Assembly: GCF_015706575.1 (NCBI RefSeq)
Contig: NW_024037058.1
Location: forward strand, 7,193,806-7,257,805
Length of the DNA stretch: 64,000 bases
Origin: Patiria miniata
Taxonomy: Eukaryota > Echinodermata > Asteroidea > Valvatida > Asterinidae
Direction of reading: 5' to 3'
A model generated the notes under the pieces. The model was given only the letters and a program-made list of their open reading frames with translations. It did not search any database and was not told the origin of the DNA. Positions 13,201 through 22,169 of the stretch are shown piece by piece (the stretch's first letter is position 1; each line of letters starts with the position of its first letter). The translations under genes were made by a program, and so were the position numbers.

Positions 13201-14830
13201 AATAAACATGATAAAAGAAATGGTAATTTATTCAAACGTGCAACCAGGACGATGACAGTAAGACACCCAGGTACAGGCATTAACAATAATTTGGGCGTGA
13301 TAATGGTGGCATTAACTCACCCATTACAGGTGGCCTTGCAGCCTTCTTCAAATTCCTCATGCCTCAAAAACTAAAAAACAGATTAATTGAGCAAACAAAC
13401 ATTTTAAAAATAAACATTGACTATCAACAAACATTTGCAAATCAACCAATTCAGATTTTAAAAAGGGAAGAATCAGAAAATACACACCTTGAAAAATGAT
13501 TTGAAATCTGTTTATAACGTGGAACATAACTTTAAACACAACTTTAAATTTAGCAGTCAATAAGTTAAAAAAGAACGCCACATGCCACAAAATCCATGAT
13601 TGTTCGGTATACAGGTTCAATTTGTTTGGTTTCTTAAAATTAACACAAAAAAAAAAAAAAAAACTCAATTTGGTTATCTGCATCCCTCTATAAACAGAAT
13701 AGTCCGAGTAACTTGGACCCAACTTATCGCCTTTTTTAACATTTTGGACATGGTCTGGCGATAGTGGGGTCCAAGCTAATGCCGCGACCTGGACAACATC
13801 ATCCTGTCACTGTCCCAAACCAACATTTTCCAACAAAAAACATCAGATTTCACCTTCAAAACGGCCACCAAATTACTAGATATGCCACCTGAAGTACAAG
13901 TAGACATCGATGATTAAGATGGTTGTACTTAAGTTTACTTACGATCCGGAAGAAAAGTGAAATTTTCCGTTCAATTCTGAAGACCCCCTCTGCCTAGGTT
14001 GTCGTTGTTGTGCTCACGTTCAAAACTGCATGATACGCTGTGTGTACGCGTTCCCAATTGGGTAATGGTGTCTGACCTCGACCTCATGCAAAGGTCGTGA
14101 CGGCGCGCTTGCGCACAATGCACTGCATGCACGGCAGATTCCCCTGCGCCGCGCCGACGACTGTTTCCTGATGAAGAGTGCTAGCCAGCGCGACTCCTAG
14201 GCGTACCGCGAACTTACACAGCACTCTTCATCAGGAAACAGTCGTCGGCGCGGCGCAGGGGAATCTGCCGTGCATGCAGTGCATTGTGCGCAAGCGCGCC
14301 GTCACGACCTTTGCAAGTTACTCGGACTACTAACAAGTAACAGAATGGCTAAATTTGTCAGGAAAAACGAAGTTTCCCTGCGGCTGTGACAGTGCATGAG
14401 CTGGATTATTGTCGGGTCGTAAAAATATATAATTATTACAATTTACATGAATTAGGCCTGTACTAGCACTGACTAGTCATACTACTGTACTAGTATTTTT
14501 TTTGGCAAATGGAGAGTGAAAAGCAATTGTTTTATCATCAGCATTGCTAGTAAAACACACTGAAACATGCTGGCTTAACCTAAGGCCTTACTCCCATTCC
14601 AACTGACACAATATTATTATGCAAACCAACATGACCAAGGCATGACAAAGCAAATCTTATATTACAGTGTCACTGTCACAGTCAGTCAGCATGGTCAGTA
14701 AATTTTGCAGACGACAAAAAATAATAAACTGTAAAATTACCTGCATTCCCAGCACATCCCGATAAAACTCGGCGGTTTTCGTTCGGTCCCCAACCTTGAA
14801 GACAAAATGCAATGCTCGGCGAGATGACAT
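4210..14830 (-). CDS. GLOD4: Glyoxalase domain-containing protein 4, complete gene of nine exons
   Basis: Joining nine exons on the minus strand gives 894 nt, 297 residues plus stop, matching vertebrate GLOD4 (about 300 residues) end to end. The start is the ATG at 14830, giving [16 protein letters not shown]. The family belongs to the vicinal-oxygen-chelate fold, with two glyoxalase-like modules; here these are roughly residues 4-130 and 137-258. Conserved blocks are [14 protein letters not shown] and ELTYNYG (exon 3), EAPGGYKF (exon 4), DSQCKLEL and YGRIAFACP (exon 6), [18 protein letters not shown] (exon 7) and [13 protein letters not shown] (exon 8). Human GLOD4 has been reported in mitochondria, and its substrate is not settled, so no reaction is claimed. 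Intron phases are 0,2,0,1,1,0,0,0. All introns are GT-AG: 1370, 3248, 430, 123, 324, 2053, 224 and 1955 bp. The frame is intact, so the gene looks functional. Human HEICFVGDE reads LEICFVGDE here, one conservative-looking change. Confidence 0.97.
4341..6058. repeat. 21-bp minisatellite with higher-order units in GLOD4 intron 8
   Basis: About 80 tandem copies of a 21-bp unit built on ACTAGTTCTGAAACACTACGG fill most of intron 8. A higher-order period is visible: the variant GAGCTAGTTTTGAAAC recurs at 4699, 5012, 5391 and 5770, spacings of 313, 379 and 379 bp, and successive blocks are nearly identical. Because 21 is a multiple of three, the array stays open in several frames on both strands, giving spurious SETLRTS-type peptides. 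It lies between exon 8 and exon 9 and stops about 60 bp short of the exon 9 acceptor. Confidence 0.95.
6234..6320 (-). CDS. GLOD4: GLOD4 exon 8 (residues 247-275)
   Basis: An 87-nt exon encoding [20 protein letters not shown] through DQLLDE. It contains the final strand of the second module with the conserved Glu of EICFVGD. The acceptor is TTTTCAG|GAT and the donor is GAG|GTGAAT, phase 0. Confidence 0.97.
6545..6658 (-). CDS. GLOD4: GLOD4 exon 7 (residues 209-246)
   Basis: A 114-nt exon encoding [19 protein letters not shown], then [19 protein letters not shown]. The second half is one of the most conserved parts of the family. The acceptor is TTCAG|CTTCCC and the donor is CCA|GTAAGG, phase 0. 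The first half (SSMKSADQT) is variable, as in other GLOD4 proteins. Confidence 0.97.
6659..7737. other. Intron 6 of GLOD4, left part: unannotated AT-rich DNA
   Basis: Intronic sequence with a G-run near 6797-6807 and a C-run near 7551-7561. No coding signature or recognisable repeat family is seen. Confidence 0.5.
7738..8255 (-). mobile_element. 5'-truncated LINE 3' end (CR1/L2/Jockey-like C-terminus)
   Basis: Read on the minus strand, about 8230 to 7990 encodes [38 protein letters not shown], then [17 protein letters not shown]. This resembles the tail that follows reverse transcriptase in many CR1/L2-like LINEs: SxxxRR..C..FA, then LR, then R...SP. It is followed by an AT-rich 3' UTR and a degenerate ATCTAGATCTAAATCT tail at about 7755-7775. 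It is in the same orientation as GLOD4, inside intron 6. The clade is inferred from memory. Confidence 0.6.
8259..8641. mobile_element. Harbinger-type MITE, copy 1 (diverged)
   Basis: A 383-bp unit with inverted ends GGCCAAAA ... TTTTGGCC and an inner inverted pair GGTCTCTGGTC / GACCAGAGACC, flanked by TAA at 8256-8258 and 8642-8644. TAA/TTA duplications are characteristic of PIF/Harbinger elements. It shares its architecture (terminal A-run, CGCGCGCGTCG, ATGCGCGTC, GCCGCGTGGCCGCGTC) with copies at 36933-37298 and 51667-52029 but is clearly older. It lies in GLOD4 intron 6, 70 bp from exon 6. Confidence 0.8.
8712..8878 (-). CDS. GLOD4: GLOD4 exon 6 (residues 153-208)
   Basis: A 167-nt exon encoding [18 protein letters not shown], then [18 protein letters not shown], then [20 protein letters not shown] and GRIAFACP are family blocks of the second module. 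The acceptor is CTTCAG|AT and the donor is CAG|GTAATA, phase 0. A Harbinger-type MITE ends only about 70 bp past the donor. Confidence 0.97.
9203..9253 (-). CDS. GLOD4: GLOD4 exon 5 (residues 136-153)
   Basis: A 51-nt exon encoding [17 protein letters not shown] plus one base, the first strand of the second module (compare DPVLKVTLAVSDL in vertebrates). The acceptor is CTCAG|AT and the donor is CTG|GTAAGT, phase 1 at both ends. Confidence 0.95.
9377..9521 (-). CDS. GLOD4: GLOD4 exon 4 (residues 88-136)
   Basis: A 145-nt exon starting [20 protein letters not shown] and ending PPPAG plus one base of an Asp codon. The EAPGGYKF block closes the first glyoxalase-like module; the proline-rich end is the linker. 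The acceptor is AATCAG|GGC and the donor is GAG|GTATTA, phase 1. Confidence 0.96.
9952..10072 (-). CDS. GLOD4: GLOD4 exon 3 (residues 47-87)
   Basis: A 121-nt exon encoding [20 protein letters not shown] through LGNDFQ. It carries the strongly conserved ELTYNYG block of the first module. The acceptor is TTGTAG|ACC and the donor is CAG|GTACTT, phase 0. Confidence 0.97.
10205..10262. repeat. GAT-rich microsatellite in GLOD4 intron 2
   Basis: An imperfect run of GATGAT units with GAGGAT and GGCGGT interruptions. Confidence 0.8.
10421..12588. mobile_element. 2.2-kb palindromic foldback element in GLOD4 intron 2
   Basis: The two halves are inverted copies. The left arm runs from ACTTCCAGAACTGTAAGG; the right arm ends CAGTTCTGTATCTGGAAG. 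The centre is near 11330-11360. Each arm holds tandem, diverged ~170-bp sub-repeats carrying GGTGTCTAAACCCATGTTTT and CAATATCTCGGCCAATAT. The right arm is interrupted by a smaller MITE at 12070-12423. No transposase ORF is present, so it is non-autonomous. Arm similarity is high but not perfect. Superfamily unknown. Confidence 0.88.
12070..12423. mobile_element. 354-bp palindromic MITE nested in the foldback element
   Basis: Inverted ends CTAGGGTGGGTTGAAATCCC and GGGATTTCAACCCACCCTAG, with similarity running nearly to the centre (about 12250). The uninterrupted left arm of the host palindrome (AACTATAGAGGTACC in inverse) shows where it inserted. Inward are AATTTCGTTCACCAGGATCA and TGATCCTGGTGAACGAAATT. 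Confidence 0.85.
12590..13320. other. GLOD4 intron 2, distal part
   Basis: AT-rich intron sequence with a short TATATATATATA run near 13027 and purine-rich tracts at 13080-13135. No gene or defined repeat is recognised. Confidence 0.5.
13321..13370 (-). CDS. GLOD4: GLOD4 exon 2 (residues 31-47)
   Basis: A 50-nt exon encoding [16 protein letters not shown] plus two bases of a glycine codon. The acceptor is TTTAG|TTTTTG and the donor is ATGG|GTGAGT, phase 2. It was found by homology to the family block [12 protein letters not shown], being too short to stand out as an ORF. Confidence 0.96.
13700..14329. mobile_element. 630-bp TIR element in GLOD4 intron 1
   Basis: Perfect 16-bp inverted ends, TAGTCCGAGTAACTTG at 13700-13715 and CAAGTTACTCGGACTA at 14314-14329, bound a 630-bp non-coding segment. 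Its right part is a 96-bp perfect inverted repeat (14087-14315). No clear target duplication is seen. Superfamily unknown; it could also be a composite of two insertions. Confidence 0.7.
14087..14315. repeat. Perfect 96-bp inverted repeat with a 37-bp spacer
   Basis: The arms 14087-14182 and 14220-14315 are exact reverse complements over all 96 positions when compared base by base. They are GC-rich (GACGGCGCGCTTGCGCACAA, CCCCTGCGCCGCGCCGACGA). The spacer is 14183-14219. Transcribed within GLOD4 intron 1, it would form a near-perfect 96-bp RNA hairpin. Confidence 0.97.
14741..14830 (-). CDS. GLOD4: GLOD4 exon 1 (residues 1-30)
   Basis: This exon encodes the N-terminus from the start codon to VLGMQ, the first beta strand of the first glyoxalase-like module ([12 protein letters not shown]). 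The donor is CAG|GTAATT, phase 0. The ATG was chosen because [11 protein letters not shown] is the conserved family start and no upstream coding continuation is seen. Confidence 0.97.
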
Positions 14831-14925
14831 GACTTTATTTTGAGCTAAAACGAGGTAGATTAGGTAGGTGCTTGTTGTCTTGAAAGCTCAAAGTTGAACG
14901 TCTACACGCCTACTCGTGAGTTTGT

Positions 14926-14931
14926 CACGTG
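14926..14931. promoter_or_regulatory. E-box (CACGTG) in the likely GLOD4 promoter
   Basis: A palindromic CACGTG in the context GTCACGTGG lies about 96 bp upstream of the GLOD4 start codon, the usual position of USF/MYC-type sites in housekeeping promoters. No TATA box is evident. Binding is inferred. Confidence 0.35.
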
Positions 14932-14997
14932 GTTCATCAGGTGCTTACAATTAGTTTTGCCACTTGGTGGCGCTAGTACTTTCTTGTGGCGCAAAAC

Positions 14998-15425
14998 CAC
15001 ATTTAACAAGTCCTCTTTCTACTGTCGCGCCGCCACCCTCTAGTGTCGTCCCACTTACCAATGATATCACATTTAACAAGTCCTCTTTCTACTGTCGCGC
15101 CGCCTCCCTCTAGTGTCGTCCCACTTGATGATCATTGGTAAGTGGGGCAACAGTAGAGGGTGGCAGCGCGACAGTAGAAAGAGGACTTGTTAAATGTGAT
15201 ATCATCGGTAAGTGGGACGACACTAGAGGGTGGCGGCGCGACAGTAGAAAGAGGACTTGTTAAATGTGATATCATTGGTATGTGGGACGACACTAGAGGG
15301 TGGCGGCGCGACAGTAGAAAGAGGACTTGTTAAATGTGATATCGTCGGTAAGTGGGACGACACTAGAGGGTGGCGGCGCGACAGTAGAAAGAGGACTTGT
15401 TAAATGTGATATCATCGGTGGGATG
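14998..15425. repeat. Inverted array of 70-bp units upstream of GLOD4
   Basis: Two 70-bp units in one orientation (from 14998 and 15068, beginning ACATTTAACAAGTCCTC) face four units in the other orientation (about 15135-15425, ending GAGGACTTGTTAAATGT). The turning point is near 15128. Each unit contains CTACTGTCGCGCCGCC and ends near ATGATATC. The array begins about 170 bp upstream of the GLOD4 start codon, so it lies in or near the promoter. Confidence 0.93.
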
Positions 15426-15471
15426 TCTGTGTATATGGAGATCAATGGATGCAGCACATAAGTGTGCATCT

Positions 15472-15499
15472 ACATGTACATGTACATGTACATGTATAT
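15472..15499. repeat. TACATG microsatellite
   Basis: A short run of alternating TACATG units. Confidence 0.8.
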
Positions 15500-16060
15500 C
15501 TATCAGTACCGTACTCATGAGCTTCTAGTGACGTCATAGTCATGCATATTCATCACGCGCTCTACTGTCGTGCCATTTTATGCTACCCAAAACCACAGAC
15601 CATGTGCGCGAAACATGCAACCCTGCAAATAAATTCCCATAGACACTAGTGCTAATATGCCCATACTTCAAAAGCTGCACAGAAAAATGATGATCGACAT
15701 GTCGTCTTTCAATTTCTTTCCATTTTTTGGTGGGCTGACCATTGACTTTTCGAGAAATTCTCGCCCAAAGAAGACGACCCCTATTTTCCCCAAAGCGGAG
15801 CGGCAGCCATCTTGAAAAACGATCCCTCCACAGCATGGCAAAATAGCGCCACTTTCGAGCCCAATTGTATCCAAATTGCTCAGAATTGGAAGCCCCGAGT
15901 CTGGGCCAGAAATTCATTGCCATATCTCTTCAATTCCCCAATATTATGGCTCCCAGAACTCTCTAATATTGAATATTTTGAGGTGCAACTTTTAGTATTC
16001 ATGAGCTAGCTCGGCGGATGGATTTAGGCCTTTTTACCGGTGTGCACTCCTATGCGTCGG
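15500..16060. other. Unassigned sequence with a dispersed 50-bp motif at its right end
   Basis: A minus-strand ORF at 15540-15923 (127 codons) matches no family I know. The segment 15996-16047 (CATGAGCTAGCTCGGCGGAT ... CCGGTGTGCAC) recurs at 34660-34711, so at least the right end is repeated DNA. Confidence 0.5.
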
Positions 16061-16066
16061 AGCTGT

Positions 16067-17154
16067 TTCGCTCGTGGCCCCCGCCCTGCAAACAGGACGC
16101 TGGGATACTCTGATGAGCTTCACAGAATCTTGTGAAGGAAGTGGCCTATGACATATTATGTATAAAGCATCTGGCTGCAGCTGTTCAAGACCGCAGTTGT
16201 ACGCAAATGCTATCCGAAAACTTCCCATAGAATATTGTGCGCATTCCATACTGGATGTGATTTCTGTCAACCTCGTGCCCCGTGGGTACGATCTTGCAGC
16301 GCCATGTTGTTTCCCATCATGCCTTGCGCGATGTAACCCCTTGTGTAATTTTAGTGTACCAAAATACGGTACATTATAATTTGGGCTGCAGTTTATCCGT
16401 TAAACGTGCCGACACCATCTTTAAAATGTTAAAAGTTGTGATTTTGAAGAATCAATCCATTCAAACACAACGTTTGGACGTTGTGTTAATTAGCAAAGAT
16501 TTGTATATACGTACCCCTTTCGTGCCTTTACAACCACAGATACAGGTTTTTTTAGCGAAAAACGCGGCTGACATAATCCATATCGTACAGGCATCGCGAC
16601 TTTTGAATCATAATTTTTTTTTTCGTACGTGACGTTACGTGCAAAGCTAAGCACGCGAGCGCGAGCGCATTATGGGCGCGCAGGGCGTGCAATCTTCGAA
16701 ATGTCCGCGCAGTACGCTGTGAATAGCCATTCAGCGTCATTTACGTCATCATCACAGCCAGGGGTTATAGTGTAAGGAACGAGCACGCGCCCCTGGAGTC
16801 GAGGCTGGATTTCTGTTTCATTGCAGACCATGTATAGACACAATTTTGAGCGTCGTATTAATGCAATCCGACCGTTCGCAAACGGCCTGAGCAAGTGACG
16901 GGAATTGTAAATTTACAATAGCCTAGAGATAAGTTTTACAGAATTTCCTACATTATTACGCTTTTCAACGAAAAAGAAATCTCTAAACTGGAATAAAAGA
17001 GTAATGAATCAGTCTAACGGCCGTTTCAAACCTTCCAGAGTCATGACCTTGATGACGCGCAGGACTGGTCACGCAAAATCGATCCACCCAATCAGAGCGT
17101 GAATTCATCAGAGTATCCCAGCGTCCTGTTTGCAGGGCGAAGGGTACGAGCGAA
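16067..17154. mobile_element. 1.1-kb inverted-repeat element, copy 1
   Basis: A perfect 35-bp inverted repeat, starting CGCCCTGCAAACAGGACGCT at 16082-16116 and matched in inverse at 17105-17139, lies just inside outer ends reading TTCGCTCGT / ACGAGCGAA. Subterminal segments TAACGGCCGTTTCAAAC and TGCTATCCGAAAACTTCCCA recur in the shorter copy at 39072-39848. No transposase is seen. Superfamily unknown. Confidence 0.85.
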
Positions 17155-17385
17155 CGGAGCCTATGCCGTGACAATGTTTCACCGACACCACGAAGTAACA
17201 CTCTCCCGTACGTGTTAAAGCATATTTTTTTCGATTTTCAGTTTTTTGGATTTTTAAACATTATTCATCAAGGCCTACCATTGCACGAATTAGTAATTCG
17301 TGCGAACGAATTAGTAATTCGTGCGAACGATTTAGGAAATTCCAAAAAAAAATTCCACCCTGTCCCTTCCCGGGCCTCATAGGTG
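17155..17385. other. Spacer with short inverted GAATTAGTAATTCGTGC units
   Basis: Contains a two-fold repeat of GAATTAGTAATTCGTGC (about 17287-17325), itself palindromic. Nothing else is recognised. Confidence 0.6.
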
Positions 17386-17960
17386 TGTCCTAATTCATAC
17401 TGCAATTTCCTAAAATTATATTGCACTCATTCTTCGGCGGTTCCTGTCAATTTTCGAGATTTTCGTGTCAAATAGCATGGCAAAATATTAGAGGAAATTT
17501 CATTGCAATACAATGTGCTTATCTTGAGTTCCCGTTATCACAATGTGCTTAAACATCTCGAATGGCCAGACGTCGGAGCGTGGTGAGCAGTACAGTGTTT
17601 GAGTAGCAGCTCTCTTTTGTAAGAAATTGTTGCATGACGATAAAATACGGAGTGTCCTTCATACTGGAATTTCATTAAATTATATTACATTCATTCTTCG
17701 GCGGTTCCTGTCGATTTTCGAGATTTTCGTGTCAAACACCATGGCAAAATATTAGAGGAAATTTCATTGCAATACAATGTGTTTATCTTGAGTTCCCGTT
17801 ATCACAATAACTGTGCTTACATCTCGAACGCCCAGACGTCGGAGCGCGGTGAGCAGTGTTTGTGTAGTGCGCCCTCTTTTGTAAGAAATTGTTGTATGAC
17901 AATACAATACGGAGTGTAGCGAACAATACGGAGTGTAGCGAAATCGGAAACGAAGCCGAG
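17386..17960 (+). repeat. ~265-bp satellite, first two monomers
   Basis: Two tandem monomers of the satellite described at 25552-34560: TTCATACTGCAATTTCC, CGGCGGTTCCTGTCAATTTT, ACCATGGCAAAATATTAGAG, CATCTCGAACGGCCAGACGT, AAGAAATTGTTGCATGACGA. The right edge breaks into two short repeats of ATACGGAGTGTAGCGAA. Confidence 0.9.
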
Positions 17961-18017
17961 CTTTGAAAAAGGGCCTTGTCGTCATGTTTATTTTTAGCCA
18001 AGGAGACTGCCTGACCT

Positions 18018-18529
18018 CAACCTCGTCCCCAGTACTTACTTTATTTCCAACCGCGTTTCCAATAGTAAACCCTGGATAGGAAACTTTCTTCCTGTATTCT
18101 GATTGGATACCGCAATTGGCTAGTAATGGATTTTTATCGTGTACTTGGTGCTTTTATTCACAACGTGCAGTACGTGTTTTCGCGATCATTCGTCCACGCC
18201 TTCTCAAAAATACTAATTTCCTTTCCAATTTGCTCATATTAATATGAAATATGATACTGCATGTTGTCTCGATAAGATCGTTACAGTTTCATTCCAAAAA
18301 TCGTGTTTTCATAACTCACGCCGCGCTCGCGCTGCTACGAATTGATCCTGTTTTTACCACAGACACCGCATGCAAAAACAAACGCTAATGTGTAATGCAT
18401 ATCCAGGCACCAGACTGTTTTGCATACGTGTTCAAAAATCTTGCACATGCAAAATAATGATCCATATACCAGGGTGAGAGAGCAGGTAGTGGTGGGCGCG
18501 TACTGCTCGACACCCTGCGGACGAGGTTG
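18018..18529. mobile_element. 512-bp MITE with a 9-bp target duplication
   Basis: Inverted ends CAACCTCGTCC ... GGACGAGGTTG are flanked by identical GCCTGACCT at 18009-18017 and 18530-18538. A direct repeat of 8-9 bp fits hAT (8) or Mutator-like (9) elements; the symmetric ends favour 9. No coding capacity. It lies between two pieces of the ~265-bp satellite. Confidence 0.85.
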
Positions 18530-18540
18530 GCCTGACCTAA

Positions 18541-18713
18541 GATTCATCAGGAATAGTCAGAATCTTTTGGTCTGGGAACCAGACTAACAATAACTGTGCT
18601 AACATCTCGAACGGCCAGACGTCGGGCGCGGGGCGCGGTGAGGAGGGTTTGTGTAGCGCGCCCTCTTTTGTACGAAATTTTGTTGCATGACAATAAAATA
18701 CGGAGTGTCCTAA
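18541..18713 (+). repeat. Partial satellite monomer plus a half copy of the AGTCTGGTTCCC element
   Basis: 18543-18593 (GATTCATCAGGAATAGTCAG ... GGGAACCAGACTA) is the inverse of much of the insertion at 63605-63663. From 18594 to 18713 the ~265-bp satellite resumes (ACAATAACTGTGC ... GTCCTAA) until the composite insertion at 18714. Confidence 0.8.
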
Positions 18714-18734
18714 TAGTCCCCCAGCTAACACATT

Positions 18735-19500
18735 TACGTTGTAACAACGTGGCCACAAGGTCACGTTTTCCTGGCGGCAACGTTCAGAAAATTACGTTGC
18801 GGCAACTGTCGACTCGCGTGCACGTTGCCGCAACGCTATTACACAACGTTTAAATGACGTTATAAAAACGTCAACTCGGAAACATTTATTACAACGTTTT
18901 CAGTACACGATCCTGCAACCCTCCAGCAACGTAATTGTCACCTCTATGCAACGTCTTGGCACGTAAATGCGACATGATTACGACATGATTACCACCATGA
19001 CGGAACGTTACTGCAACTTAATGACCACTTAAAATAAACATTTATACAACCTTGTGGGGACATGATTACACCATGATTGGCACGTTACTGCAACTTTTAT
19101 TGGGACGTTCCTGCAACCTTATAGGCACGTCACGACAACTCTTTGGCCACGTTAATGCAACTTGTTGGACATAACTACAACCTGATAGGCACGTTTCCGC
19201 AACCTTAATGGGGACGTTCCTACAACCTTATGGGCACGTCAGTGCAACTTTTTGGCCACGTTAATGCAACTTGTAGGACACATTATTGCAACTTCATGGG
19301 CACGATGTGGGGACGTTTCTACAACCTTAATTGTTAGCACGTCAATGACTCATTACAGACGTTACTGCAACTAAGTCAACACTTTCCGGTAACTTTGTGG
19401 GCACCTCACAACTTTTCAAAAACGTTCACGCAACTTATTGGATAGGCTACGTCACTGCATCTTTGTGGGGACCTTTTAGCAACATTGTTCCTGGCAAGGT
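18735..19500. repeat. Array of degenerate ACGTT-CAAC units (left block)
   Basis: Dense imperfect repeats of 25-40 bp with the core ACGTTnCTGCAAC or GTTGCGGCAACG, many palindromic (ACGTTGTTACAACGT-like). They appear to be subterminal iterons of a DNA transposon, with the counterpart block at 22170-22765. Confidence 0.8.
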
Positions 19501-22169
19501 TAATTAACGAAACTAATCGTGCAACGACGATATACCTGTCTGCAAACAATTAAAAAAACCAAATTAACCATCAGACTTACTGTTTCTACATTTATTACAA
19601 AGAATGTATCCGGTGAATGCATGGAAGCAAACCTTCGTCAATCATTATTATTACAAAGCTAGTATAAATCTGATATAACAGTACAATGTCGCTTTCAGTT
19701 CGCCTATTTGAAAAAAAACACACATTAAAGCCTCTTAATTCAGTTAGAAAACCAATGCTCTAGTTTTGTGTGTGTTTTTTCTGGGAAGCAGGAACATCAA
19801 CAGGAAACAGTTTGGGATTTTTTAAACGCATGTAAAACAGATTGCCCGCCAACGGCCTTATTTTGTCAGTTTCCCTTCAAAACGATAATGTGTCAGATTT
19901 TGTTTATATAATTATACATGTATTCATCTACAGCAAGGATGGGCACAAGTCTATTTATATGCATATATTAACCTTTAGCAAGGATTTAAATGACCTGAAA
20001 TTGCTAAGCTGGGCAGGCGTACATCTCCGGGTGACTACTAGTTATATGCTATAAAATTATGAGTAACTTTAACGTAAAATAATATTCTTCAGGCAACGTA
20101 CGTGGGACTGAGTTTTCTGACAACATATTTTATGTTTTCTGCCATTTTTGAGTTTCATCCCGAAAACACAATTGGTTTTTAAACATTGCTATCTTAGTAA
20201 TTCAAAAGTTACACAATTTGAACGAACTTTGAACGAACAAAAATATCAAGACGATTTTACTATTGGCAAGTAAGTTTATATAATTTAACGTTCTCATTCG
20301 AGTCAATCCCATATCCGTTTATACAATGAATAGGGACATCATGAACCAGTCTACTTGCATCGTGGATCTGCGCGGCCTAAAATGATAAAACCTCCTATTT
20401 TTCCCTAATATACAATGCCTCCTCCCAAAAAAAAGAACTAATAATACTTTCTTCATTACCATTAATTAGTCATTGGGGCTTCACCTTATATTTCTTTGGT
20501 TCTCATTTTTAATCGACCCTATTTTGGGATATGTTTTTCCGCCAACAATTTCCAAAACCCCATTCACAGACGATTTTTCTCCAAATTAAAAAACAAAGAA
20601 TATTGCATTCGAGCAGCTAGGCTCTGTGTTATTCTGAAATGTTATTTAAATTGAATATCATATTTTTTTCTCGACTTGAAATTACGGCTTACGGAAATCA
20701 GAGGAAGAAAGACAGATGAGAGAATGTTGCCTCTCATTATAATAATTGCTGCCACTATGCTTCGTCCAGACATTACTGTTAGTCGTCTATAATTGGCTAA
20801 AAATGTTTTTTTTTTGTATTTTATTCAGTGATATCAAATCATGATAAACTTATTGCATCATTTAGTTTACTATCTTCACGAGTGCAACTTTAGTTCAGAT
20901 TGTTATTGCTTTTGACTGACCGACCGGGCTTCATATAAAGGCAAATAAAATAATTATGAGAACCATAGAGATAAATAGGGAAGCCCCAATAGGCCTACAA
21001 GAAAACAAATTTTGAAGAGCACGAACGGTGCACTTATTTTCAAGCAAAAGATGCAGTGTCGTTATTCATCATCTGCAGAGTTTGCAGGGTCGACAGGGTC
21101 ACGCAGGGTCGGCGGGCTGAACAGCGTTGGCAGGGTCAACAGGGTTGGCAGGATTCTGCACATACACAAAAATAGAAAAAAATAAATGTAAAGATTTTTC
21201 CAGATGGTGGACAACCGATGATGACCAACTGACTTATTTTTGGATTATCTGTCACTTCTTTTTGGATCATTATTGTGCATGAGAAGGTAAACAAAATGTA
21301 CTGACATTTCATTTTTGTGTTCCGCAAGCGTACTGCGATTACTGCTTCAGAAGGCAGTTCTGGTAAAGAGTACACTATCTGCAAACAACTTCCAGTGTAC
21401 ACGTTTGTATATCTTGGATAGATATTACATGTTGTCTTCAGCCATTAGTGTGAAGTCGACATTACGATAACTTATATAAAAGAGTTGTTTTCTTACTCTG
21501 TAGGCCCACTTGTTAATTTAACAGGCAACTTAAATACTGTTCACAGTAATTTGGTGTTATTAATATTACCCTGAATCTTGTTCCTCCGGGCTAATTGTTA
21601 GTGGGGCAAACTTCCAGAATGAAGCTATGTCCTCCCTCGCCTTGGCCTCTGCTACTCGACGAGTTGTCAAACAGGCCCCTAATAAATGATAGAAACCATG
21701 AATTTAATGCTATATCAAAATGTACACGAGAAACTACCGACATTTTAAAAGGAAACAGCAATTCGTCTTTTTTTTTTATTTGAAAATAACTTGCTGGGCG
21801 ACCATGGCTAATTCACATCAACTGGACGGCGAGTCGGCGACCGTTATGGGGAGCTGCTGCTGCTAGATCGCTGACTTGACAGAGCAGAGCGATTCAAATG
21901 AGCTATCACGCGGTCTGGACGTGGAATTTCTGCTGATGCGCATGCGCCATGGTAATATTTTCTTTGAGAACAGGAATCATATTTCAAGTTACGTTGGTGT
22001 GTGCAATAAAGTATATACATTGAGTATATATACAATGAATATGAGCGGGAAACAGTCGCGCTTTGACTACGATCTCATCCATCTTAGACCATATTAGAAA
22101 AATATCTGGAAACATTATATTCCTACTACGACAAAACAAACATGATGATGTTCGAAATTTCATGAGTTA
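19501..22169. other. AT-rich interior of the composite insertion, no gene
   Basis: About 2.7 kb with no ORF above 90 codons and no transposase motif. Small repeats include CAGGGTCGACAGGGTCACGC-like GGGT(C/T) units near 21085-21150. Confidence 0.55.

Noticed and set aside
13327-13370. Alternative GLOD4 splice with a longer exon 2
   Set aside because: The 50-nt exon alone keeps phase with exons 1 and 3 and matches the family; extensions bring stops.
15540-15923. 127-codon ORF upstream of GLOD4 on the minus strand
   Set aside because: No recognised motif, no splice support, and its surroundings include dispersed repeat sequence.
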